From: Paenibacillus sp. HB172176
GTDB taxonomy: Bacteria; Bacillota; Bacilli; Paenibacillales; Paenibacillaceae
Length of the DNA: 64,000 nucleotides
Assembly (NCBI RefSeq): GCF_011947265.1
Contig: NZ_JAATHD010000011.1
Location: forward strand, 62,001 to 126,000
Direction of reading: 5' to 3'
Shown here: one piece after another, positions 1-8,809 of the stretch
Layout of the letters: each line of letters opens with the position of its first letter
Numbering within the stretch: the first letter of the stretch is position 1
Notes under the pieces: model-generated
What the model was told of the DNA's origin: nothing
Database searches by the model: none
Seen by the model: only the letters and a program-made list of their open reading frames with translations
Program-made: the position numbers and the translations under genes

Positions 1-2
1 CG

Positions 3-368
3 CTGTTGCGGGAATGGTTCGCCAGAGTCGGCCTCGCAGATCGTATGAATCAGCTGCCTTCCCAGCTCTCCAGAGGACAACAGCAGCGGGTGGCCATCAT
101 TCGGGCGCTTATTAACGAGCCGAAGCTGGTTCTTGCTGACGAACCGACGGGAAGCCTCGATTGGGAGACCGCTTCCTCCATCATGAACTTGCTGATTCAA
201 GTATGTGCGGAGAAGAGGTCGACCCTTGTCGCGGTTACGCATGATCTTCATTTGGCGGAGTTGTTCGAATCCATCATTCACATTGGCGATATCAATCGAT
301 GTCTTGCAAGCTCGCGCTCGCGGGAGCATAGCGATTTCTTTGCATCGCTGAGAGGGGCAGAGGCATGA
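3..368 (+). CDS. ABC transporter ATP-binding protein, LolD/MacB type (5' end outside window)
   Basis: This is the C-terminal part of an ABC ATPase; the reading frame is open to the left edge, so the N-terminus with Walker A lies outside the window. Visible are the signature motif LSRGQQQRV, the Walker B with catalytic Glu ([12 protein letters not shown]) and the H-loop (VAVTHD). The GSLD form and small size fit the LolD/MacB/FtsE class that powers FtsX-type permeases. The stop codon overlaps the start of the following permease gene by 4 nt, so the two should be translationally coupled and form one transporter. The downstream lipoprotein probably belongs to the same unit. The family extrudes or mobilises lipoproteins and peptides; the substrate here cannot be read from the sequence. 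Confidence 0.9.
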   Translation: MLREWFARVGLADRMNQLPSQLSRGQQQRVAIIRALINEPKLVLADEPTGSLDWETASSIMNLLIQVCAEKRSTLVAVTHDLHLAELFESIIHIGDINRCLASSRSREHSDFFASLRGAEA

Positions 369-1573
369 ACGCGCTTCATTATGTGTGGAGAAGCATGAGA
401 CATCGTTATCTATTGTCGCTGCTGACTATATTCGCGGTCATGGTCACGGTCGCTTTGTTCGCGTTGCTGCTCATGAGTCAGGCAGGAGTAGAGCAGAGCG
501 CCGAGAAGGGCTATGGCCCATTCGATCTTGTTGTCGGCGCGGATGGAAGCGATACGCAGCTTGTGCTCAGCACATTCTATCGGGTAGGCGCTCCTGTCGA
601 CAACATTCCGCTGAGCGTCTTGGAGGATGCCAAGAACAGCTCTGAGGCCCAAGCGGCATTCGGCGTGACAATGGGAGACAATCATGACGGCTATCGGATT
701 ATCGGCGTCGATGCGGCTTATTTTCCGACCCGATACGAGAATCGCAAGCTGTCCCAAGGAAGGCTGTATTCGCAGCTTGGGGAAGTTACAGTAGGGTATT
801 CCGTCGCGAAAGCGTTGCATCTGAAGGTCGGCGACACGTTTGCAGGAGCTCACGGACTTGTAGAGCATGGAGTGGAATCCTTCGACGAAGGGGAGGAAGA
901 GGGTCATGACGAGCATGCCAGCTTCAGCTACCGGGTTGTAGGCATTCTGCCGAAGCTGAATACGCCGGATGACCGAGGCATCTTCACCACGATGGAGTAT
1001 GCCTGGGCTGTGCATCCCGATGCGGATGAGCATAAGGAAGTCACTGCGATCCTAATTAAACCTCGTTCGTTAATGGGAGCCCAGACGATGAAGCTGAAAT
1101 ATGACGCCATCGACCATGTTCAAGCGGTCTATTCCAGCAAAGCGATTGCCGATGTGCTGAATATGGTCGACAGCGGATCGCAATTACTATCGATTGTGAT
1201 GCTCGTCTGTATGCTGCTATCGGCCGTGACTTTGCTGCTCGCGCTCATCGCATCTATTCAAGAGAAGCAACGGGAAGTTGGACTGCTGCGATTGATTGGC
1301 AAATCGAGAATGTACATTATGTCGAGTCTCGTTGGAGAAGGGCTTATGCTTACTGCCTTAGGCGTCGTGTTCGGACTGCTGCTCGGCCATCTGCTCGCCG
1401 CGCTGTTCAGCGATGCGGTCTTCGCGCAAACGGGCGTCTTGCTGCAAGCCTGGAATTGGGCGGACGGCGAGACCCTGTTAGTGCTTGCCGCGCTCCTCGT
1501 CGGAGCCGTCGCGTCGCTTGGTCCTTCTTTGAAAGTATACCAGTCAGATGCGTTAACGCTGTTCAAAGCTTAA
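365..1573 (+). CDS. FtsX/MacB-type ABC transporter permease with acidic-His extracellular loop
   Basis: A 402-residue membrane protein with the classic four-helix FtsX layout: one helix at about residues 17-38, a large extracytoplasmic MacB-PCD-like domain (about 40-265), then three helices near 270-295, 320-350 and 370-395. It starts at ATG within the stop of the ATPase gene. Residues about 163-185 of the outer domain contain a patch rich in Glu, Asp and His (FDEGEEEGHDEHASF), with further His at 163 and 168, which looks like a metal-binding loop. A lipoprotein gene follows 18 nt later. The pairing with the ATPase is certain by context. A role in metal handling is my inference from the loop and the neighbouring lipoprotein domain. 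Confidence 0.88.
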   Translation: MNALHYVWRSMRHRYLLSLLTIFAVMVTVALFALLLMSQAGVEQSAEKGYGPFDLVVGADGSDTQLVLSTFYRVGAPVDNIPLSVLEDAKNSSEAQAAFGVTMGDNHDGYRIIGVDAAYFPTRYENRKLSQGRLYSQLGEVTVGYSVAKALHLKVGDTFAGAHGLVEHGVESFDEGEEEGHDEHASFSYRVVGILPKLNTPDDRGIFTTMEYAWAVHPDADEHKEVTAILIKPRSLMGAQTMKLKYDAIDHVQAVYSSKAIADVLNMVDSGSQLLSIVMLVCMLLSAVTLLLALIASIQEKQREVGLLRLIGKSRMYIMSSLVGEGLMLTALGVVFGLLLGHLLAALFSDAVFAQTGVLLQAWNWADGETLLVLAALLVGAVASLGPSLKVYQSDALTLFKA

Positions 1574-1591
1574 GAGAGGAGGAATAGAGAC

Positions 1592-2530
1592 ATGACTGGC
1601 AAATCGAGAATGTTCAAGAGAATGATTATACTGGCTGTGGCCGCTTCTATTATGGCGGCATCAGGATGCGGCAAGCAGCAGGATGGGGAGGAAGCGGGCA
1701 CTTTCATTGATGCTTTGGGTGAGAAGGCGGTCGCTGGGGGCGTGACGAAGCAAGCCGAGATTGGTGATGAGGCGATGGTGCTTGATTCGGAGCCCCAGAT
1801 GAATGCCAGAGCGTCAGCGAGCTCGACTGCGGAGGCGCATGCTGTCCCTTCATTGTCGCCGAATGAAGAGGCGACACCGACATCTGAGTCGCCAGCGACG
1901 TCGACTGCGGAAGCGCAATCGACAACTGCAGCGTCGACATCGTCAACTACGGAGGCGCAATCGACAACTGCTGAATCGGCATCGTCGCCTGCCGTGTCGC
2001 AATCACCTTCGGAGGCGCCAACGAAAACGCCTGCCGTGACACAAGCTCCTTCCGGGCCATCAGCGACACCGGTTGCCGAGGAGCGATCACCGTCCGAGTC
2101 ATCAGCGGCTCCCTTGGCAACATCGGTTCCTGCTGCAACAGTTGCTTCGAGCAAGAAGTATACTCCAATATCATGGAACGGCTTCTTCGACAACGAGGAT
2201 CAAAGCACGCCTTCGGACGCGTTCTGGGATCTTTCTGAAGCGAACAAGACCGTTCAGATTAAAGGCTTTATGGGCGAGGTCATGTCGTTCGAGAACAATT
2301 GGTTCTTGCTCATACCCGAGCCTGGCGCGGAATGCCCGTTCGACAACGGCGACGAGACCTATTGGAACAAAATTATGATCGTGTTCGTGAAGGACAGTGA
2401 CAAGCTTCGTTATACCTCAGCCCCGCTTCAACTGACGGGCAGACTCGATGTCGGCATCAAGGTCGATGAATCGGGCTACAAAACGATGTTCCGAATTTAT
2501 GATGCCAAGGTTGAGGTGTTGAAGGATTGA
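1592..2530 (+). CDS. Lipoprotein with Ser/Thr-rich stalk and DUF3299-like C-terminal domain
   Basis: A 312-residue secreted lipoprotein. The signal peptide ends in a lipobox (MAASGC, lipid-anchored Cys26). Residues roughly 75-190 are a low-complexity stalk of Ser, Thr, Ala, Glu and Pro, which should lift the distal domain away from the membrane. Residues about 195-312 are folded and resemble the DUF3299/OB-fold-like domains: V-Q-I-K-GFMGEV, then FLLIPEPGAECPF, then a beta-rich end with LTGRLDVG. A good ribosome site (AGAGGAGG, 10 nt before ATG) fixes the start. It lies 18 nt after the permease gene and is probably the extracytoplasmic partner of that transporter. The domain assignment is by eye and should be read as likely rather than proven. 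Confidence 0.75.
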   Translation: MTGKSRMFKRMIILAVAASIMAASGCGKQQDGEEAGTFIDALGEKAVAGGVTKQAEIGDEAMVLDSEPQMNARASASSTAEAHAVPSLSPNEEATPTSESPATSTAEAQSTTAASTSSTTEAQSTTAESASSPAVSQSPSEAPTKTPAVTQAPSGPSATPVAEERSPSESSAAPLATSVPAATVASSKKYTPISWNGFFDNEDQSTPSDAFWDLSEANKTVQIKGFMGEVMSFENNWFLLIPEPGAECPFDNGDETYWNKIMIVFVKDSDKLRYTSAPLQLTGRLDVGIKVDESGYKTMFRIYDAKVEVLKD

Positions 2531-3027
2531 GAGAGTGATTGACGGAGCGATCTTTCTGATCTTCTGATCCACAATTGTCTGATCACCTGATCCCTCTAAT
2601 CCTCTGATCCTCTGAAATCCTGCAAATATACAGGCTTTCTCGCTCAATTGGCTTATTTTTCGTAAAATGATGCAAATATCCAGTAATTTTCGCTGAATTG
2701 ACTTATTACTGGATCGTGAAGATAGGATTGATGGATATTTGCAGGAATTTGTATGAGGTAAGTTTAAGCGTTTTGAAAGGATGGATATTTGCAGGAATTG
2801 GATAGTTGGGACGAGCAACAAGCGACGAATTGCTAGCGAACTGCAGAAATGCAGAAATGCAGAACATAGAAGAACTGAGGAACAGAAGAACAGAAGAACA
2901 GAAGAACACAGAAGAACAGCAGAATAGCAAGACTGCAAAGAAGCAAGGGGCGCGCCCCTTGCCTCTGCTTGTTCTCTCACTTTTAAAGTGTTCAACTTCA
3001 ACTCAAAGAAAGGACTAAACCTTCCAA
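2531..3027. repeat. Gene-free stretch with short direct and inverted repeats
   Basis: About 500 nt without a convincing gene. It holds two head-to-tail copies of a 36-nt unit beginning TGCAAATAT(A/C)CAG and ending AATTG(G/A)CTTATT (2621-2656 and 2671-2706), and two inverted-sense copies of ATGGATATTTGCAGGAATT (2731 and 2781). From 2842 to 2930 there is a purine-rich GAACAGAA microsatellite-like run. A perfect 20-bp palindrome, GCAAGGGGCGCGCCCCTTGC, occupies 2943-2962; read on the minus strand it is followed by TTCTTTG and may terminate the exonuclease III transcript. Confidence 0.7.
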
Positions 3028-3816
3028 TTAAGGAGCCTCCAAATTCAGTTTATCCAGCTCAAAAGCCCCCAGCTCCAGCGTCACCGGACAATGATCGCTT
3101 CCCATCACATGCGCGTCGATGCCAGCTGCCGAGATCGACTCTGCCAGCCTGTCCGACACGAGGAAATAGTCGATCCGCCAGCCCACATTCCGCTCCCGGA
3201 TCTTCGGCATATAGGACCACCACGAATAAGCTCCGGTCTGATCGGGATAGAGATGGCGGAACGAGTCGGTGAAGCCTGCATTCAGCAGCTCCGTCATGCA
3301 GGCGCGCTCCTCGGGCGTGAAACCGGAATTGCCTTCGTTCGATTTCGGATTTTTCAAATCAATCGCTTGATGCGCCACATTGAGATCCCCGCATACAATG
3401 ACCGGTTTCTTCGCGTCAAGCTCCTTCAAATAGCGCTGGAATCTCGCTTCCCACTCCAGACGGTACTCGAGCCTTGCAAGATCGCGCTTCGCGTTCGGCG
3501 TATAAACCGTAACCAAGTAGAACGCCTCGAACTCCAGTGTAATCATTCGACCCTCGGGTTCGTAATTATCCTCCATGCCGTAGTGAACGGAAAGGGGCTT
3601 CTTCCGCGTGAAGACAGCCGTACCCGAGTATCCCTTCTTCTCCGCATAGTTCCAATAGAGCTCATAATCGTCCCCAAGCTCCATTTCGATCTGACCCCCT
3701 TGCAGCTTCGTTTCTTGCAGGCAGAAGATATCTGCGTCAACTGCCTTGAAATAATCCATGTATCCTTTGGTCACACAGGCCCGCAGCCCGTTCACATTCC
3801 ATGACACCAGCTTCAT
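3028..3816 (-). CDS. exoA: Exodeoxyribonuclease III (AP endonuclease)
   Basis: A 262-residue enzyme of the ExoIII/ExoA family that cuts DNA 5' to abasic sites and removes 3' blocks in base excision repair. The N-terminus MKLVSWNVNGLRA carries the metal-site Asn. QETKLQ provides the metal-ligating Glu, CGDLNVAH the catalytic Asp/Asn, and the C-terminal SDHCPV the catalytic Asp-His. Length matches the Bacillus ExoA group (about 250-260 residues). The ATG start is the only sensible one because the family motif begins immediately. It is a single gene on the minus strand; an AT-rich region of about 280 nt separates it from the divergent ltaS-type gene. Confidence 0.97.
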   Translation of the reverse strand: MKLVSWNVNGLRACVTKGYMDYFKAVDADIFCLQETKLQGGQIEMELGDDYELYWNYAEKKGYSGTAVFTRKKPLSVHYGMEDNYEPEGRMITLEFEAFYLVTVYTPNAKRDLARLEYRLEWEARFQRYLKELDAKKPVIVCGDLNVAHQAIDLKNPKSNEGNSGFTPEERACMTELLNAGFTDSFRHLYPDQTGAYSWWSYMPKIRERNVGWRIDYFLVSDRLAESISAAGIDAHVMGSDHCPVTLELGAFELDKLNLEAP

Positions 3817-3997
3817 ATGAATATAGACACTCCTTCTCTATCATGAATTCGTCTCCGAACATATGTTTTTATTATAGCGAAAGAGTGCCGTTATGACAAA
3901 GCCTAATATGTCCATTTCTCAATTCTGCTCGACATTGTCGATATTGTGAATTGGATGGATTGTCTGCAGTTCCCTATTTATTTCTGAAGAGGGATGC

Positions 3998-4055
3998 GTT
4001 AATATTAACTTAACATTTCATAATGATAAGAACCGTCGCAAGGGGACGGTTTTTC
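3998..4055 (+). promoter_or_regulatory. ltaS leader: 12-bp palindrome and terminator-like hairpin
   Basis: GTTAATATTAAC at 3998-4009 is a perfect palindrome, followed by TTAACATTTCATAATG. A hairpin AACCGTC(4031-4037)/GACGGTT(4045-4051) runs straight into TTTTCTTTTG, the form of a Rho-independent terminator. It lies about 50 nt before the ltaS start and after the start-side region of the divergent exoA gene, so no obvious upstream plus-strand gene needs terminating. It could be an attenuator or end a short RNA. Confidence 0.5.
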
Positions 4056-4102
4056 TTTTGTTCGAGTAGTCCTGGGAGTATCTATTAAGGAGAGTGAAAC
4101 AC

Positions 4103-5983
4103 TTGGTTGCCATCATGAATACCGTCCGAAGGTCTACCTTCTGGACGACCTTTATACTGGTTATGTTGAAAATAATGCTTTTCCGCCATTTCGTATTCGA
4201 CAATGTAGAGATCGTGCGATTGTTCTCGGATGCGGCGGCCATCCTGACGCTTATGTTCGTTCTTGAGTTATTGACATCGGTCAATTGGAAGATGACCGTG
4301 TTCACGATATTTAACATTGTCATGTCCCTGCTGCTGTTTGCGTGTACCGTTTACTTCACCTTCTACGGTTCCATGCCGACGTATACGGCTTTGTCGGGCG
4401 CGAATCAGCTCGGTCAGGTGCAGGACAGCGTAACGGCTACGATTCAAACGAAGGATTATTTGTTTTTTGTTGATTTTGTGGTATTGGCATTACTCTATGC
4501 GGTTACGCTAAGAAGCAAGAACCGGGTAACGAAGAGCACTCGGGTGGGCAAGCCGCTGTACGTCGCGATTGCGCTGCTTCTGACGATCGGCGCATCGGCG
4601 CTTTATATTCGCGCCAACCACGATATCTCCAATGAACTTGTGCAGTCGGAGAGACTCGGCGTGCTTAATTATCAGGTGGCGACTGCGATCAACGCGCGGA
4701 TCGAGAATGAAGCGATCGCCGACGGATCCGTTAACGAGACGCAAGCAGCGCTCGAGCAGTTGGAAAGCGATTATTTGACTGGCGTCGGGGCGAAGGTGGA
4801 GGCCGGCAGCAACAGCTTCTTCGGCGTGGCGAAGGGCATGAACGTCGTTGTCATACAGATGGAATCCTTCCAGGACATCCTGGTCGGCATGGACATCGAC
4901 GGTCAGAAGGTTACTCCCGTGCTGGATGACCTCATCAAGAACAGCTTTTATTTCTCGAATGTGTTCCAGCAGATTGGACCGGGAAATACTTCCGACGCCG
5001 AATTCCTATCGAATACCGGCATCTATCCGACAGGCGACATCGCCATGTCGAAGGGCTACGGAGACCGCGCGATTCCTAGTATGCCAAGATTGCTTGCGAA
5101 ATATAATTATGTATCGAATACGTTTCACGTGAACGATGTGACGTTCTGGAACCGGAACGATCTGTATCCGGCGCTGGGCTTCACAAAATATTACGATAAA
5201 CCAAGCTTCACGGATGACAAATTCAACGCGTTCGGCGCTTCGGACGAAGAGCTCTACCGCGTCGGCATGGAGAAGCTGTCCTCGCTGCATGACAAGAATA
5301 CGCCATTTTACGCGCAGTTTATTACGGCATCCAGTCATCATCCTTTCGTCATTCCGGAAGAGTTCCGGGAAATCAAGCTTCCTGCGGAACTGGAAGGCAA
5401 GCAGCTCGGGCATTATATTGAAGCTGCGAAATATACGGACAAAGCCATTGGCGATTTCATTCAGGCGCTGAAGGATAAAGGCATGTACGATAATACGGTT
5501 CTGGTCATCTACGGCGACCACTTCGGCATGCAGACGAAGGACAACGACCCCGCATGGGTCGAGCAGACGCTTGGCATGAAGTACGAGGAGCGTCTCAGCC
5601 GCTTCAACATTCCGCTCATCATTCATGTGCCCGGCATTGAGGGTCAGACCTCGACGAAGGTTGGCGGACAGGTCGATATTATGCCGACGCTTGCGAACCT
5701 GCTTGGTCTGAATCTGAAGGACGAAGGGTACACAGTGTTCGGCCGCGATTTGCTGAACACATCGAACAATGTCATCGGCATGCGCTATTATATGCCGACA
5801 GGCTCCTTCTTCAACGACGACATTATGTTCGTTCCGGGAACCGGCTTCGATGACGGCACCGCGTATGATATTAACACGCTGGAGCCCGTGGCGGATTTCA
5901 GTCAATATCGAGACGACTATGATTATATTATGAGTCTGATGAAGCTTTCGGATGAATACGTGAAGCTCTCGCCGAAACGATAG
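4103..5983 (+). CDS. ltaS: Lipoteichoic acid synthase-family sulfatase-fold membrane enzyme
   Basis: An alkaline-phosphatase/sulfatase-superfamily enzyme that polymerises or primes glycerol-phosphate from phosphatidylglycerol on the outer face of the membrane. About five N-terminal membrane helices fill residues 1-200. The extracellular catalytic domain follows, with the metal Glu in VVVIQMESFQ, the catalytic Thr in GNTSDAEF, and later WNRND, ASSHHPF and YGDHFG metal and phosphate ligands. I choose TTG at 4103 (626 residues): AAGGAG at 4087-4092 is 10 nt away, whereas a GTG at 4094 would abut the ribosome site. Length is typical of LtaS/YfnI/YqgS/YvgJ paralogues, so which paralogue this is remains open. 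Confidence 0.9.
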   Translation: MVAIMNTVRRSTFWTTFILVMLKIMLFRHFVFDNVEIVRLFSDAAAILTLMFVLELLTSVNWKMTVFTIFNIVMSLLLFACTVYFTFYGSMPTYTALSGANQLGQVQDSVTATIQTKDYLFFVDFVVLALLYAVTLRSKNRVTKSTRVGKPLYVAIALLLTIGASALYIRANHDISNELVQSERLGVLNYQVATAINARIENEAIADGSVNETQAALEQLESDYLTGVGAKVEAGSNSFFGVAKGMNVVVIQMESFQDILVGMDIDGQKVTPVLDDLIKNSFYFSNVFQQIGPGNTSDAEFLSNTGIYPTGDIAMSKGYGDRAIPSMPRLLAKYNYVSNTFHVNDVTFWNRNDLYPALGFTKYYDKPSFTDDKFNAFGASDEELYRVGMEKLSSLHDKNTPFYAQFITASSHHPFVIPEEFREIKLPAELEGKQLGHYIEAAKYTDKAIGDFIQALKDKGMYDNTVLVIYGDHFGMQTKDNDPAWVEQTLGMKYEERLSRFNIPLIIHVPGIEGQTSTKVGGQVDIMPTLANLLGLNLKDEGYTVFGRDLLNTSNNVIGMRYYMPTGSFFNDDIMFVPGTGFDDGTAYDINTLEPVADFSQYRDDYDYIMSLMKLSDEYVKLSPKR

Positions 5984-6031
5984 CACATAGCGGACGTTTA
6001 ACGGACCGACAGATTCCGGCAAGCATACACG

Positions 6032-6078
6032 ACAGAGGAGCGCCTGTCCCTTGGGATGGGCGTTCTCTCTGTTCTTGG
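6032..6078 (+). terminator. Probable terminator after ltaS
   Basis: ACAGAGGAGCGCC and GGCGTTCTCTCTGT form an imperfect hairpin ending in GTTCTT. It sits 48 nt after the ltaS stop and just before the MATE gene ribosome site, so it may leave partial readthrough. Confidence 0.45.
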
Positions 6079-6091
6079 AGGTTGGGGAACT

Positions 6092-7462
6092 ATGCATCAC
6101 GCAGATACTTGGAAAGAAAGATTGAGACTTTTTCTCAAAATCATATGGCCGATCATGATTACGCAGCTCGGAATGTACGCGCTCAATTTATCGGATACGA
6201 TCATGTCGGGCCGTGTCAGCGAGGATGATCTTGCCGGCGTTGCGATAGGGTCGAGCCTCTGGCTTCCGATCATGGCCGGCATCAACGGTATTCTGATGGC
6301 AGTGTCTCCTATCGTGGCGCAATTAATGGGCGGTGATCGGAAGGAGAAGATCACGGGTGCGATTCATCAGAGTCTCTATGTATCGGTTGCGATTGCGATC
6401 ATCGTGGCTGCGGCGGGGGCGGCGCTGCTGAAGCCGGTTATTGGCTGGATGGAGCTTGGCGAGCAGGTGCGCCATGTCGCGACGTATTATCTAATCGCGC
6501 TGGCAGCAGGAATCATTCCAATGTTCGCCGCGAACGTGTTTCGCTATTTCTTCGATGCGCTCGGACTGACGCGTATTTCGATGATTATTATTTTGATTGC
6601 AATACCGTTCAATGTCGCACTCAATTATATCTTTATCTTCGGCAAGCTGGGCGTTCCCGAGCTAGGTGGCATCGGGGCGGGCTACGCGACTGCGGCGACG
6701 TATTGGATTATTCTCTTCGTCAGCATTGGAATGGTTTTTCGCGTGCAGGCGCTCAGAGGATTTCGTTTGTTCGCGAGCTGGGCAAGGCCGTCTCTTCGGG
6801 CTTGGCGCGACATTCTCGGCATCGGCATCCCCATCGGCTTCTCGATCTTCTTCGAGGTAAGCATATTTGCTTTCGTGACGTTGTTGATGGGCAAAATGTT
6901 CTCAACCATGACGGTTGCGGCGCATCAAATCGCGCTTAGCTTCTCGACGCTGATCTTCATGGTTCCGCTCAGCATATCGATGGGCCTTACGATTCTTGTG
7001 GGCTATTCGTTCGGCGGCGGCAGACTGAAGGCGGCGCGCAAGTACAGCTTGCTCGGAATCGGGCTTGGCGTTCTGTATATGATGCTTTGCGCGATGGTTC
7101 TGCTTCTGTTCCGCGAGCAGATTGCCTTGCTCTACAACGGAGATGAGGAGCTCGCGGTTCTAGCCGCCGAGTTTATGGTGGTTTCGATCTTTTACCAACT
7201 GTCCGATGTTCTGCAATCCTCTATGCTTGGCATTCTGAGAGGCTACAAGGATGTGCGAATTCCGTTCTTCATTGCTTTAACCGCCTATTGGATAATCGGG
7301 ATTCCTTCGGGTTATCTGCTTGCCGAATATTCGGAGTTTGGGCCTTACGGGCTCTGGATTGGGATAATTATCGGCTTGACCGCTGCGGCGATCGGCTTCT
7401 TCGTGCGGCTTCGCATTGTTCAGGACAAGGTAAATCGGGGATTGCTGACGGCCGGAGATTAG
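6092..7462 (+). CDS. MATE-family multidrug efflux transporter
   Basis: A 456-residue polytopic protein with 12 predicted helices in two MatE repeats, beginning with WPIMITQLGMYALN and containing the family-typical SDTIMSGR and Q-X-X-X-X-G-like segments. MATE proteins expel cationic drugs or metabolites using Na+ or H+ gradients; the substrate is unknown here. The start is ATG at 6092, with GGAGGT at 6077-6082 nine nt upstream; an earlier in-frame ATG at 6056 lies inside the preceding hairpin and lacks a ribosome site. It appears to be transcribed alone or by readthrough from ltaS. Confidence 0.92.
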   Translation: MHHADTWKERLRLFLKIIWPIMITQLGMYALNLSDTIMSGRVSEDDLAGVAIGSSLWLPIMAGINGILMAVSPIVAQLMGGDRKEKITGAIHQSLYVSVAIAIIVAAAGAALLKPVIGWMELGEQVRHVATYYLIALAAGIIPMFAANVFRYFFDALGLTRISMIIILIAIPFNVALNYIFIFGKLGVPELGGIGAGYATAATYWIILFVSIGMVFRVQALRGFRLFASWARPSLRAWRDILGIGIPIGFSIFFEVSIFAFVTLLMGKMFSTMTVAAHQIALSFSTLIFMVPLSISMGLTILVGYSFGGGRLKAARKYSLLGIGLGVLYMMLCAMVLLLFREQIALLYNGDEELAVLAAEFMVVSIFYQLSDVLQSSMLGILRGYKDVRIPFFIALTAYWIIGIPSGYLLAEYSEFGPYGLWIGIIIGLTAAAIGFFVRLRIVQDKVNRGLLTAGD

Positions 7463-7564
7463 AGAATCTCGCGGAAGGTTGCTCAGAAGAGGGTTCGCTT
7501 CTGCGCTTAGGTGAATAGACTAGGATATAGGCATCCAAGAGAGCAGCATGAAGGAGGAACCTCC

Positions 7565-8767
7565 ATGGATACAGAGAACATCCCGCAGTCGATTCGCCAG
7601 GCCGAGCAATACGGGGCGCGTAATTATGAGCCGCTTCCTGTGGCGATTTCGCAAGCGGAAGGCGTTTGGGTAACGGATTCGTCGGGCAAGAGGTACATGG
7701 ATATGCTAAGCGCTTATTCCGCGCTGAATCAAGGACATCGACATCCCCGCATTATTGCCGCGCTGAAAGAGCAGGCGGATAAGGTGACGCTTACTTCCCG
7801 GGCGTTCCACAACGAAGTGTCGGGGCCGTTCTACGAGAAGCTGTCGAAGTATACCGGCAATTCCAACATTCTGGCGATGAACACGGGGGCGGAGGCGGTG
7901 GAGACCGCCATCAAGGCGGCTCGGCGCTGGGCGTACCGCCACAAAGGCGTTCCCGAGAACAAAGCCGAGATTATCGTCTGCGAAGGCAATTTCCACGGTC
8001 GCACCATTACGGCAACCTCGCTTTCTTCCACCGATCTGTACAAATACCGCTTCGGGCCGTTTACGCCGGGCTTCCGGAGCGTTCCTTATGGAGATATCGA
8101 AGCTCTGAGAGGAGCGATTACCCCGTATACCGCCGCTTTGCTGATCGAGCCGATTCAGGGAGAGGCGGGCATTGTCATGCCGCCGGACGGATATCTGGCA
8201 GCGGCGGCGAAGCTATGCAAGGATAACGGAGTGTTGCTTGCGGCTGATGAAATTCAGACCGGCTTCGGCCGAACCGGCAAGAAATTTGCGGTCGAATGGG
8301 AGGGCGTGGACCCGGATATATTCATTCTCGGCAAAGCGCTTGGCGGCGGAGTTGTGCCGATCTCCGCGATTGCTGCTGATCGAGAGATTATGGGCGTATT
8401 CGAGCCGGGCTCGCATGGCTCGACCTTCGGCGGCAACCCACTCGCTTGCGCCGTGGCATCGGCGGCGCTCGATGTCTTGGAAGACGAAAGGCTTGCCGAG
8501 CGTTCGCTCGAGCTTGGCTTTGAGCTTATGGAGCGGCTGTCCAGGCTGAAATCGACGCACATCGTCGAGATTAGAGGAAGGGGCTTGTTCGTCGGAATTG
8601 TGCTCGACGCGCCGGCCAGACCCTTTTGCGAGAAATTGATGAATGAGGGACTCTTGTGCAAGGAGACGCATGAGCATATTATCCGGCTTGCTCCGCCGCT
8701 TGTCATTACGAGAAGCGAGCTGGATTATGCCGTCGAACGGCTCTCCAGAGTGCTTCATGGCTCTTGA
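7565..8767 (+). CDS. rocD: Ornithine aminotransferase
   Basis: A 400-residue class III pyridoxal-phosphate aminotransferase converting ornithine and 2-oxoglutarate to glutamate semialdehyde and glutamate. Motifs include [15 protein letters not shown] at the N-terminus, [15 protein letters not shown], the cofactor-binding [11 protein letters not shown], and ILGKALGGG, whose Lys forms the Schiff base. Together these are characteristic of RocD rather than acetylornithine aminotransferase. ATG at 7565 is chosen because AAGGAGG at 7551-7557 is correctly spaced; an upstream GTG at 7511 lacks one. The arginase gene follows 42 nt later, so the pair forms an arginine-degradation operon. Confidence 0.95.
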   Translation: MDTENIPQSIRQAEQYGARNYEPLPVAISQAEGVWVTDSSGKRYMDMLSAYSALNQGHRHPRIIAALKEQADKVTLTSRAFHNEVSGPFYEKLSKYTGNSNILAMNTGAEAVETAIKAARRWAYRHKGVPENKAEIIVCEGNFHGRTITATSLSSTDLYKYRFGPFTPGFRSVPYGDIEALRGAITPYTAALLIEPIQGEAGIVMPPDGYLAAAAKLCKDNGVLLAADEIQTGFGRTGKKFAVEWEGVDPDIFILGKALGGGVVPISAIAADREIMGVFEPGSHGSTFGGNPLACAVASAALDVLEDERLAERSLELGFELMERLSRLKSTHIVEIRGRGLFVGIVLDAPARPFCEKLMNEGLLCKETHEHIIRLAPPLVITRSELDYAVERLSRVLHGS

Positions 8768-8809
8768 ACGGCTGGAACACAATCTTCATGGGGCGAGGAG
8801 GGAGAGCGG

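Noticed and set aside
1297..1613. Exact 17-bp repeat TGGCAAATCGAGAATGT at 1297 and 1597, 300 bp apart
   Set aside because: Both copies encode GKSRM within unrelated proteins; no flanking similarity, so probably coincidence.
1803..2174. Arg-rich plus-strand and other small frames within the lipoprotein stalk
   Set aside because: Out-of-frame readings of the Ser/Thr/Ala low-complexity stalk.
2417..3001. A 194-codon minus-strand frame rich in Cys, Ser and Leu
   Set aside because: Derived from the GAACAGAA microsatellite and the end of the lipoprotein gene; no recognisable domain.
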